DNA of 6,561 bases from an uncultured Eubacteriales bacterium (GCA_900553005.1 USBU01000072.1:1-6561), one strand, 5' to 3'; shown: positions 1 to 6,544, counted from the first letter of the stretch. The notes: generated by a model not told the origin, from the sequence alone. A program made the numbers and translations.

Positions 1-49
1 ATCTACACCTATTAAGTCGTCGGCAGCGTCAGATGTGTATAAGAGACAG
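1..49 (+). other. Illumina Nextera adapter left at the 5' end (not genomic)
   Basis: Bases 1-8 (ATCTACAC) match the 3' end of the Illumina P5 oligo. Bases 9-16 (CTATTAAG) sit where the 8-nt i5 index belongs; from memory this is a Nextera XT S5xx-series index. Bases 17-30 (TCGTCGGCAGCGTC) are the Nextera Read-1 tail, and 31-49 (AGATGTGTATAAGAGACAG) are the Tn5 mosaic end. The parts occur in exactly the order of a tagmentation library molecule. The adapter carries an in-frame TAA at 40-42 that artificially closes the reading frame of the first gene. Confidence 0.99.
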
Positions 50-51
50 AT

Positions 52-2937
52 CTTAAGCTGCCCTTTATCGGTAAGGCTGACAAAAAGCGCGGCGTTAAAC
101 GCAGTAAAGCTTCTAAATTCGCAACGTCCTCTGCCTATGCGGAAAACGGGGCTTTTTCCGCGGAAAACAGGAGCGGAGGGCTTTTTGTAGGGACCATTGT
201 TAAGCCGGACGTTAAATATTCTCATTCCGGTAGCTTTGACGATATGCCGCAGGAAAGAGAAAGGGAGGAGCGCTTACCGGCCGAGCCGGAAGAACGCCGC
301 GATACTGGCAGAATTTACAGCCGTGAGGAAGCGCGTAAAATCCTGTTTGAGGAAAATCATGAGGCATACGAGCAGTATTTGCCTAAAAAAGCTGTTGCGG
401 CGCCCGTTATCAAGCATGAAGAAAAGCAGGAGATTCCTGAGGTTCCAGTTCCGCCGCAAAAATATTTTGAACAAAATTATATCGCCGGGGAAATTATCAA
501 CGGCGACGAGCTGACGGAAAAGATGTCTAAAACAGGGGCTTCTTCCGCGCAGGATGCGTCCCAGGCAGAGTATTCCTCGGCTGCCGGCAGCAACGACGGG
601 GAAGTAATTTCATATACTAAAAATTCTTATACGCATGCCTCGGAAGAAAAACTTTCTCCGGAGGAAGATTTTAAACCTTATTTTAACCCGGGACCCATTA
701 TTAACGGTGATTTTTTTGTTTCGGGCGAAGAAGCTCCCGTGGTGGAGATGTTCAGGGATATGCCTGAAATCAAGGATGATTTGCCGGGTATGCAGAATAT
801 GCCGGAAGAAGTCTCCGATCCCGACGAAGCGAGCGGAGCTATGCATGATGAGCCGGAGGTTTACCGTGCGCCCAAGGATGAACCGGAAATTCAGCCTGAT
901 GTTCGTCAGGAGGCGTCCTTAGAGTCCTCCGGATACGGAAACCTTGTCGATGAGCTGGAGCGTGAATCCACTGATTTTGCTATTGATGAGAGTGCGGCGG
1001 ACGATAACGCTTCGGAAAGCGAAATTTACAGGGAAGTTCAGGCTGAACCTGACGTAACGATCGACGTGCCTGACACAGAGCCTTTGAAAGCTGCGTCGGA
1101 AGTAGAGCCGCTTACCGAAGAGACTGAATCCGAGCGGCAAGACGCGCCCGAAAATTCGGAAGCCGTAATGTCTGAAAAGTTTGAGCAATCTACTTCGTCG
1201 TTTAATATTTCCGATGAAGTGGAGGATTTAAGCGAAAGATCCTATTCCAATCCTAACGATACTACCGGCTATTACAATCAGGTGCAGCAGCCTGCTCCGA
1301 CAGTGCCGGCCGAAAAAAAAGCTTCCTTTGAAAGCAAGGTAAGCGAGATAGACGTTAAGCTTAATCCTTCCGGCAAATTAAACGATCAGATAGATATCGA
1401 TACTTTTGCTCATAAGGTTGCTGAGCAGAAACAGATTTCCAAACCTAAGCCTAAAAAGGCGAGTAAGTACGTTGCTCCGCCTGTGGATTTATTGGAAACC
1501 GAATCTACTCATCCCGAAACGGGAGACGACGATACTCAGAGTAAAATTCTCATTCTTGAGGAGGCGCTTGAGGAGCTGGGCGTTCCGGCAAAGGTAAACG
1601 GCGTTACGGTAGGTCCGGCCGTTACGCGGTACGAGCTGGATATGCCTCCGGGAATGTCGGTGCGTAAAATAGAAACACTGGCGCCGGACATAAGATATAA
1701 TCTTGCGTGCAAAGGGCAGATACGTATAGAGTCGCCGATACCGGGCAAGCGCGCTGTCGGCATAGAGCTGCCCAATGATCAGATATATACTGTAGCGCTT
1801 AAGGATATTATAAATTCCAGTGAGTTTAAGGCTTCTCCGTCGCCGTTAACGATAGCGCTTGGAAAGGATATTCAGGGCAAAGTTATGATAACGCGCCTTG
1901 AAAAAATGCCGCATTTGCTTATTGCCGGAACTACCGGCAGCGGTAAAAGCTCTTGTCTTAACTCGCTGCTGATAAGTCTTCTGTACAAGTCTTCGCCGCA
2001 GGATGTCAGAATTATTCTTATTGACCCAAAGCAGGTCGAATTTACTGCTTATAACGGCGTGCCTCATATGATGATTCCAAACGCCATTACGGACGTAAAT
2101 CAAGCAATCAATGCTTTCAAGTGGGCGTATAACGAGATGGAGCGCCGTTATAGTCTGTTAAGTCAGCATCAAGTGCGCGATATTCAGGAATATAATTCCA
2201 GCACTGCGGTCAAAGAGGGCGCTGAACCCAAAATGCCGTTTATCGTGCTTATAGTTGACGAGTTTGCCAATCTTATAATGTCGTCCCCAGCCAACCGTAA
2301 AACCCTTGAGGATTTGATTATGGCAATTGCCAGTAAGGCCAGAGCGGCAGGAATTCATCTTGTTATTGCCACTCAGCGTCCTACTGTTGACGTCATTACC
2401 GGTACAATCAAAGCCAATCTTCCAAGCCGGATCGCTTTTTCCGTTTCCAATGCTCAGAACTCGCGTATTATTCTCGATAACGTAGGTGCGGAGGCGCTTC
2501 TCGGCCGCGGCGATATGCTGTTCGCTCCGTTGGGAGAGAGCGACGAAACCCGAATTCAGGGCGCATATGTGGAAAATTTCGAGGTCCGCAATATTGTCAA
2601 TTTCGTAAAGGAAAACAATGCTGCCGACTACGATTCCGAATTTGAAAACGCAATAATCGTTAAGGAGCCCGCTTCCGGGCAGGAAGCTTCCGGCGGCGAT
2701 GATGAAAATCCTTACGATAAGGAGCTTATCGACGTTGTTCGTTGCGTGATCAAGTGCGGAATGGCATCAAGCTCGCTTATTCAGCGTCGTTTCCGTTTCG
2801 GCTGGAACAAGGCTGCCAGAATTATGGAGCAGATGGAAGATCTGCACTTTATCGGACCGCAGAATAATTCAAAGCCGCGCGAGGTTTACGTAACAAAGGA
2901 AAAATTTAAAGAATTCTTCGGAGAGGACTATGAGTAA
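52..2937 (+). CDS. ftsK: FtsK/SpoIIIE-family DNA translocase, 5' partial
   Basis: ATP-driven double-stranded DNA pump that clears and segregates chromosome ends at the division septum. The frame is open from the first genomic codon (52), so the gene runs off the 5' edge. The in-frame ATG at 244 has no ribosome-binding site and is not a credible start. The 961 visible codons (numbered from base 52) lack the N-terminal membrane helices and begin with a basic stretch. Next comes an acidic, Pro/Ser-rich linker to about residue 490, then the FtsK alpha domain (VGPAVTRYEL, SPIPGKRAVGIELPN). The RecA-like motor follows, with Walker A GTTGSGKS (Lys632), Walker B IVDEF (Asp736-Glu737) and ATQRPTVDVITG (from about 774). 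The C-terminal gamma winged helix (about 885-955, LIQRRFRFGWNKAARI...KPREV) reads polar chromosomal sequences. The gene overlaps rimO by 8 bp. SpoIIIE and FtsK cannot be told apart here. Several motor residues are atypical (see findings). Confidence 0.96.
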   Translation, partial: LKLPFIGKADKKRGVKRSKASKFATSSAYAENGAFSAENRSGGLFVGTIVKPDVKYSHSGSFDDMPQEREREERLPAEPEERRDTGRIYSREEARKILFEENHEAYEQYLPKKAVAAPVIKHEEKQEIPEVPVPPQKYFEQNYIAGEIINGDELTEKMSKTGASSAQDASQAEYSSAAGSNDGEVISYTKNSYTHASEEKLSPEEDFKPYFNPGPIINGDFFVSGEEAPVVEMFRDMPEIKDDLPGMQNMPEEVSDPDEASGAMHDEPEVYRAPKDEPEIQPDVRQEASLESSGYGNLVDELERESTDFAIDESAADDNASESEIYREVQAEPDVTIDVPDTEPLKAASEVEPLTEETESERQDAPENSEAVMSEKFEQSTSSFNISDEVEDLSERSYSNPNDTTGYYNQVQQPAPTVPAEKKASFESKVSEIDVKLNPSGKLNDQIDIDTFAHKVAEQKQISKPKPKKASKYVAPPVDLLETESTHPETGDDDTQSKILILEEALEELGVPAKVNGVTVGPAVTRYELDMPPGMSVRKIETLAPDIRYNLACKGQIRIESPIPGKRAVGIELPNDQIYTVALKDIINSSEFKASPSPLTIALGKDIQGKVMITRLEKMPHLLIAGTTGSGKSSCLNSLLISLLYKSSPQDVRIILIDPKQVEFTAYNGVPHMMIPNAITDVNQAINAFKWAYNEMERRYSLLSQHQVRDIQEYNSSTAVKEGAEPKMPFIVLIVDEFANLIMSSPANRKTLEDLIMAIASKARAAGIHLVIATQRPTVDVITGTIKANLPSRIAFSVSNAQNSRIILDNVGAEALLGRGDMLFAPLGESDETRIQGAYVENFEVRNIVNFVKENNAADYDSEFENAIIVKEPASGQEASGGDDENPYDKELIDVVRCVIKCGMASSSLIQRRFRFGWNKAARIMEQMEDLHFIGPQNNSKPREVYVTKEKFKEFFGEDYE
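181..711 (+). repeat. Three dispersed copies of a short peptide motif in the FtsK linker
   Basis: Within the FtsK linker, three ten-residue segments share the pattern hydrophobic-x-x-G-x-I-(I/V)-(N/K)-(G/P)-D. They are LFVGTIVKPD (181-210), YIAGEIINGD (478-507) and FNPGPIINGD (682-711). They are islands of hydrophobic residues in an otherwise acidic, apparently disordered stretch. The DNA copies are not identical, which fits conservation at the protein level rather than a recent nucleotide repeat. That they are docking motifs is inference. Confidence 0.55.
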
Positions 2938-4225
2938 GAAAATTGCCGTAGTTTCTTTGGGATGCGACAAAAACCGCATAGATACTGAAAAAATGCTTTG
3001 GTATTTAAGTTCGGGCGATTATGTCGTTACCTCAGATTATTCTGAAGCCGATATTATCATAGTCAATACATGCGCTTTTATTGAAAGCGCAAGACAGGAA
3101 GCGATAGATACTATTATCGAAATGGCTGAATATAAGCGCCGCGGAAGAGCTGAAAAGCTTATAGTTACAGGCTGTTTGGTTGAAAAATACAAAGACGAGC
3201 TTTCCGTCGGAATTCCTGAAGCGGATGCTTTTTTGGGAATCGGAGAGTATGAAAAAATCCGGGCGTGTCTTGAGGACGGGGCCTCTGCCGCAGAAAAGGA
3301 CGATGGCCGAATACTGACTACGCCGCCGCATTACGCGTATCTGCGCATAGCGGACGGTTGCGATAATTTCTGTACTTTCTGTACAATTCCTTCAATCCGT
3401 GGGAAGTATCGGTCGCGTACAAAAGAAAGCCTTTTAGCCGAGGCAGAGGAGCTTTGCAGCCGCGGCGTAAGCGAGCTGATTCTTATCGCGCAGGATGTGA
3501 CCGGTTACGGTAAGGATTTATACGGCCGGCCGCAGCTTACCGAGCTGGTCAGGAAGTTATCCGAGCTTAATTTCAAATGGATAAGACTTATGTACTGTTA
3601 TCCGGAGCTTGTGACCGATGAGCTCATTGACGAAATAGCCGAAAATCCTAAAGTCGCAAAATACATAGACATACCTATGCAGCATGTTGCTGACAGCGTG
3701 CTGAAGCGGATGAACAGGAGAAGCAGTCATCGGCAGCTATGCGCTCTGTGCGAAAGGCTTATCGACAGAAGGATTGCGCTGCGTACAACGTTTATGGTAG
3801 GATTTCCCGGTGAAACGCAGGAAGATTTTAACGAGCTTATTGAGTTTACCGACAGATATAAGCCTTACAATCTGGGGATATTCGCTTACAGTCGTGAACA
3901 GGGAACTCCGTCGGCAAGGTTGAAAAATCAGATTCCTAAAGCGGAAAAAGTAAAAAGGGTGAATGCGCTCGGAAAGACGGCGCTGTCGAATGTCAGGAAG
4001 CTAAATTCTTCGATTGTCGGAAAAGTGATTGAAGTCGTTTACGAGGATGTGGATTATGAGAGAGGTATGTTTCGCGGCCGGACGCAGTATTCGGCTCCCG
4101 AGATAGACGGAAACGTATATTTTACCGGAAGTTTTGCCGACGTCGGAAATTACTATAAGGTAAAGATTACCGGTTACGACGATTACGATTTGATAGGAGA
4201 GTTAGTTAATGAATTTACCGACTAA
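2930..4225 (+). CDS. rimO: Ribosomal protein S12 methylthiotransferase RimO
   Basis: Radical-SAM enzyme that adds a methylthio group to the beta-carbon of a conserved aspartate (D88/D89) of ribosomal protein S12, using two [4Fe-4S] clusters; cytosolic. Its 431 aa match the family length. The N-terminal methylthiotransferase domain has its three cluster cysteines: Cys12 (SLGCDKN), Cys48 (NTCAFIESA) and Cys82 (VTGCLVEKY). The radical-SAM core has C144-x3-C148-x2-C151 within RIADGCDNFCTFCTIPSIRG. The stretch YIDIPMQHVADSVLKRMNRR (about 243-262) is also typical of the family, and a TRAM domain occupies roughly 362-431. RIADGCDNFC and IPSIRGKYRSR favour RimO over the tRNA enzyme MiaB. The ATG overlaps the end of ftsK by 8 bp, and a GGAGAGGA stretch at 2920-2927 lies just upstream. 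Translational coupling with ftsK is likely. No key residue is missing. Confidence 0.96.
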   Translation: MSKKIAVVSLGCDKNRIDTEKMLWYLSSGDYVVTSDYSEADIIIVNTCAFIESARQEAIDTIIEMAEYKRRGRAEKLIVTGCLVEKYKDELSVGIPEADAFLGIGEYEKIRACLEDGASAAEKDDGRILTTPPHYAYLRIADGCDNFCTFCTIPSIRGKYRSRTKESLLAEAEELCSRGVSELILIAQDVTGYGKDLYGRPQLTELVRKLSELNFKWIRLMYCYPELVTDELIDEIAENPKVAKYIDIPMQHVADSVLKRMNRRSSHRQLCALCERLIDRRIALRTTFMVGFPGETQEDFNELIEFTDRYKPYNLGIFAYSREQGTPSARLKNQIPKAEKVKRVNALGKTALSNVRKLNSSIVGKVIEVVYEDVDYERGMFRGRTQYSAPEIDGNVYFTGSFADVGNYYKVKITGYDDYDLIGELVNEFTD

Positions 4226-4787
4226 AATTACCGTTATTAGACTGGCGCTGATACCTGTATTCGCGGCGCTTTATCTGATAAAATTTCCGTATCATACGAT
4301 TGCCGCGACGGCCGTTTTTGTTGTCGCAAGTCTTACGGATTGGCTGGACGGTTATCTTGCCAGAAAGAATAATATGGTTACCAATCTAGGAAAGTTTCTT
4401 GATCCCGTCGCCGACAAGGTGCTTGTCGCCTGTGCGCTTGTACTTTCTGCTGTAACGGTAACGGAGACTCCGGCGTTTCAGATCTGTGTAATTGTCTGCA
4501 CGATAATTATCATTGCCAGAGAGCTTATTGTTACTTGCTTCAGGACTATTGCCGCCACTAAAAACGTGATACTTGCAGCGGACAGGATCGGCAAGGCAAA
4601 GACTGCTACTCAGCTTTTCGGACTGACCTTTTATTTACCGTTTCAGGCTGTTGGAGAGTTGAACGCGACGGTCGGAGATGTATTTTTCTACGTCGGTTTT
4701 TCGTTTCTGATGATAGCTACGGCGCTGACGCTTATATCTGCGTGCAACTATATTTTACGTAACAAGGCCGTATTGAAAGAGGAATGA
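4209..4787 (+). CDS. pgsA: CDP-diacylglycerol--glycerol-3-phosphate 3-phosphatidyltransferase
   Basis: Integral-membrane enzyme that transfers the phosphatidyl group from CDP-diacylglycerol to sn-glycerol 3-phosphate. The product is phosphatidylglycerol phosphate, the committed step toward phosphatidylglycerol and cardiolipin. The 192-aa length is typical. The complete CDP-alcohol phosphotransferase signature is present: D44-x2-D47-G48-x2-A51-R52-x8-G61-x3-D65-x3-D69. Hydrophobic segments at about 7-25, 30-42, 71-87, 90-110, 132-146 and 155-182 fit the six-helix fold. The start NLPTKITVIRLALIPVF is characteristic of PgsA. The gene overlaps rimO by 17 bp, with AGGAGA at 4195-4200 placed 8 nt before the ATG. 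The signature is shared with phosphatidylserine and cardiolipin synthases of the same superfamily; the pgsA-cinA-recA context decides in favour of PgsA. Confidence 0.95.
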   Translation: MNLPTKITVIRLALIPVFAALYLIKFPYHTIAATAVFVVASLTDWLDGYLARKNNMVTNLGKFLDPVADKVLVACALVLSAVTVTETPAFQICVIVCTIIIIARELIVTCFRTIAATKNVILAADRIGKAKTATQLFGLTFYLPFQAVGELNATVGDVFFYVGFSFLMIATALTLISACNYILRNKAVLKEE

Positions 4788-4790
4788 TTT

Positions 4791-5300
4791 ATGTCTGAGG
4801 GTGAGGAAAGGCTGCGGTCGGCGGCAAAGGCAGTTTCTGAGATCATGCTTGACGGTAAATTTAGGCTTTCACTGGCGGAGTCATTTACCGGAGGAGCCGT
4901 ATCGGCGGCTTTGGTCGGCATTGCGGGTACAAGCGGATTTTTATTGGAAAGCGCAGTATGCTACTCCAACGAAGCAAAATGTCTTCGGCTTGGCGTTAAA
5001 AAAGAAACGCTTGCCAGCTACGGAGCCGTTTCGCCCGAAGTAGCCGAAGAAATGGTCAAAGGCTTGCTTACTTCGCCTATGCGGCCGGATTTTGCCGCGG
5101 CCACTACCGGTAACGCAGGGCCGGGAGTCGAAGAAAAATCTTCGGTGGGAGAATGTTACGTCGCCGCCGGAGCGTCGGACGGCCGTATCGCTGTAAAACG
5201 TCTGCAATTATTGGATTCCAGGGAAAACAATATTACTGCGGGTGCGGCGGAAGCTTTATATCTGCTTTTGGAAATCGTAAAAAAACAAAGGGGTTTATAA
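4791..5300 (+). CDS. pncC: Stand-alone CinA C-terminal domain (nicotinamide-nucleotide amidase, PncC type)
   Basis: Predicted to hydrolyse NMN to nicotinate mononucleotide plus ammonia, recycling the NMN released by NAD-dependent DNA ligase; cytosolic. The 169 aa correspond to the CinA C-terminal domain alone. Motifs in order: AESFTGG (29-35, with the conserved Ser31), YSNEAK (58-63), GAVSPEVAEEM (78-88) and TTGNAGPG (105-112). The family usually has Cys after the motif serine; here it is Phe32. The roughly 250-aa N-terminal MoaB-like domain of full CinA is absent, and the DNA where it would lie codes for pgsA. The ATG follows the pgsA stop by 3 nt, with AGAGGA at 4778-4783. The position just before recA matches cinA in Bacillota, so a cinA label is equally defensible. 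Family assignment is firm; the amidase activity is inferred from homologues. Confidence 0.9.
   Translation: MSEGEERLRSAAKAVSEIMLDGKFRLSLAESFTGGAVSAALVGIAGTSGFLLESAVCYSNEAKCLRLGVKKETLASYGAVSPEVAEEMVKGLLTSPMRPDFAAATTGNAGPGVEEKSSVGECYVAAGASDGRIAVKRLQLLDSRENNITAGAAEALYLLLEIVKKQRGL
5287..5293 (+). promoter_or_regulatory. Ribosome-binding site fixing the recA start
   Basis: AAAGGGG lies 9 nt before the ATG at 5303, inside the last codons of the pncC-type gene. It supports 5303 as the recA start. The same frame is open further upstream, to 5153, but that part overlaps pncC and does not look like RecA. The next in-frame ATG with plausible RecA sequence after it, at 5351, has no such site in front of it. 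Confidence 0.75.
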
Positions 5301-5302
5301 TT

Positions 5303-6394
5303 ATGGAAAAAAAAGACAAGGGAAAAAAGACGTCGGTGATCGATTCCAATATGTCCAAGGAGGATAAGGCCAAGGCGCTTGAAGATGCGATTGCGCAGAT
5401 CGAAAAAACGTTTGGAAAAGGCTCGATAATGAAAATGACCGATTCCAAGGTAGATAAGGTGGAGGTTATTTCGACCGGATGCCTGTCCATAGACTTGGCG
5501 CTTGGCGTAGGCGGGCTTCCCCGCGGAAGAATTATAGAAATTTACGGACCGGAATCCAGCGGTAAAACGACTTTATCGCTTCATGTCATCGCTGAAGCGC
5601 AGAAGGCCGGCGGCAATGTTGCGTTTATAGATGCAGAACACGCCTTAGATCCCGTTTATGCAAGTAAGCTGGGGATAAATCTTGCGGAGCTTTATATTTC
5701 TCAGCCGGATAACGGCGAGCAGGCGTTGGATATAGCGGAATCGCTCGTGCGCAGCGGAGCGCTGGATGTTATCGTCATCGACTCGGTAGCAGCGCTTACT
5801 CCTAAAGTGGAAATCGACGGAGAAATGGGAGAGAGTCATGTCGGTTTGCAGGCAAGACTTATGTCGCAGGCATTGCGAAAGCTTGCAGGCGTTTGCAATA
5901 AAACCAAGACCTGTATAATTTTTATCAATCAGCTCCGCGAAAAGGTAGGCGTTATGTACGGCTCTCCCGAAGTTACGCCGGGAGGCAAAGCGTTGAAGTT
6001 TTACGCAACAGTCAGAATAGACGTGAGGAAGGGCGAGCCGGTTAAAAACGGTACGGAAATTATAGGCAATAAGACAAAAATAAAAATCGTAAAGAATAAA
6101 ATGGCGCCGCCGTTTCGCGTTGCCGAAGTCGATATAATTTACGGTAAAGGCATTAGCCGGGAAAGCTCTCTGCTTGAGCTGGCGCTTAAATTCGACATTA
6201 TACAAAAAAGCGGCTCGTGGTTCAGTTATAACGACGAAAAGCTTGCGCAGGGTAAGGACGCTGTGAGGACGCTTTTAGAAAACAACAAGGAGCTTTATGC
6301 GGAAATCGAATCTAAGGTAAAGATTTTGGCGATGGATAATGCCGATTTGATTGATTTAGATACGGATGAGGGCGGCATCGGCGACGACGAATAA
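5303..6394 (+). CDS. recA: Recombinase RecA
   Basis: ATP-dependent recombinase that forms filaments on single-stranded DNA, drives strand exchange and triggers LexA self-cleavage in the SOS response. The 363-aa length is normal. Visible elements: an N-terminal helix with QIEKTFGKGSIMKM (32-45), Walker A GPESSGKTT (82-90, Lys88), the catalytic glutamate in DAEHALDP (Glu112), Walker B VIVIDS (Asp160), SHVGLQARLMSQALRKLAG, the NQLREKVGVMYGSPE DNA-binding loop region, PGGKALKFYA and an acidic C-terminal tail (LDTDEGGIGDDE). The ATG at 5303 is chosen for its ribosome-binding site and because it lies 2 nt after the preceding stop. Two stop codons stand in tandem (6392-6397). No clear Bacillota-type LexA box was seen just upstream, so expression probably depends on upstream operon promoters. 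No disabling change was noticed. Confidence 0.98.
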   Translation: MEKKDKGKKTSVIDSNMSKEDKAKALEDAIAQIEKTFGKGSIMKMTDSKVDKVEVISTGCLSIDLALGVGGLPRGRIIEIYGPESSGKTTLSLHVIAEAQKAGGNVAFIDAEHALDPVYASKLGINLAELYISQPDNGEQALDIAESLVRSGALDVIVIDSVAALTPKVEIDGEMGESHVGLQARLMSQALRKLAGVCNKTKTCIIFINQLREKVGVMYGSPEVTPGGKALKFYATVRIDVRKGEPVKNGTEIIGNKTKIKIVKNKMAPPFRVAEVDIIYGKGISRESSLLELALKFDIIQKSGSWFSYNDEKLAQGKDAVRTLLENNKELYAEIESKVKILAMDNADLIDLDTDEGGIGDDE

Positions 6395-6418
6395 TAAATG
6401 CAAACAGTCTCGTATTTC

Positions 6419-6447
6419 TTGACAATCTTTGCGAATTAGTGTATGAT
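6419..6447 (+). promoter_or_regulatory. Near-consensus sigma-A/sigma-70 promoter abutting the recA terminator
   Basis: A perfect -35 box TTGACA (6419-6424) is separated by exactly 17 nt from TATGAT (6442-6447), which matches the -10 consensus at 5 of 6 bases. A transcript would start near 6453-6456, inside the left arm of the terminator hairpin, so its RNA would begin with a shortened stem-loop and U-tract. Whether it is used is unknown. It could serve the next gene, beyond the window, or a very short RNA. Confidence 0.5.
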
Positions 6448-6486
6448 AATAAGCAGGTGTATAGCGCACCTGCTTATTTGTTTTTT
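6448..6486 (+). terminator. Intrinsic terminator downstream of recA
   Basis: The left arm AATAAGCAGGTG (6448-6459) and right arm CACCTGCTTATT (6467-6478) are perfect 12-bp inverted complements around a 7-nt loop (TATAGCG). A T-rich tail follows immediately (TTTGTTTTTT, 6477-6486, sharing two bases with the stem). It lies 53 bp after the recA stop codon and would end the ftsK-rimO-pgsA-pncC-recA transcript. The reverse strand has only a weak T-run after the stem, so it appears to act in one direction. Confidence 0.92.
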
Positions 6487-6511
6487 ATCTGAATAGTTTG
6501 ACGAGAACTGA

Positions 6512-6540
6512 TTAAGATTTTAGCAGATACAGATTATACT
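6512..6540 (+). promoter_or_regulatory. Weak candidate promoter for a gene beyond the window
   Basis: TTAAGA (6512-6517, 4 of 6 to the -35 consensus) stands 17 nt before TATACT (6535-6540, 5 of 6 to the -10 consensus), past the terminator. In related Bacillota the gene after recA is often rny (ribonuclease Y), which such a promoter could serve. The region is AT-rich, so chance matches are easy. Confidence 0.25.
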
Positions 6541-6544
6541 TTTA

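Noticed and set aside
197..514. 105-codon plus-strand open frame near the 5' end
   Set aside because: It lies in another frame of the FtsK linker, has no ribosome-binding site and reads as a basic, low-complexity shadow of the acidic linker codons.
5211..5236. Possible promoter for recA inside the pncC-type gene (TTGGAT ... TATTAC)
   Set aside because: The spacer is only 14 nt and both boxes are poor matches, so it is not credible.
5153..5302. N-terminal extension of recA by 50 codons upstream of 5303
   Set aside because: The frame is open, but the extension overlaps the pncC-type gene out of frame and does not resemble RecA. The ATG at 5303 has a good ribosome-binding site and gives a normal RecA length.
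5401..5414. LexA/SOS-box-like sequence CGAAAAAACGTTTG
   Set aside because: It matches the Bacillota GAAC-N4-GTTC core imperfectly (two core mismatches). It lies about 100 bp inside recA, on codons for the conserved IEKTFGKG segment, so protein constraint explains it.
5645..6205. Long open frame (186 codons) on the minus strand inside recA
   Set aside because: It lies entirely antisense to a clearly coding, conserved recA. It has no recognisable domain or ribosome-binding site and is of the kind that arises by chance opposite a coding frame.
6398..6439. 13-codon ORF (starting MQTVSYF) just after recA
   Set aside because: It has no ribosome-binding site, runs through the -35 box and spacer of the candidate promoter, and has no recognisable feature. 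It is most likely chance.
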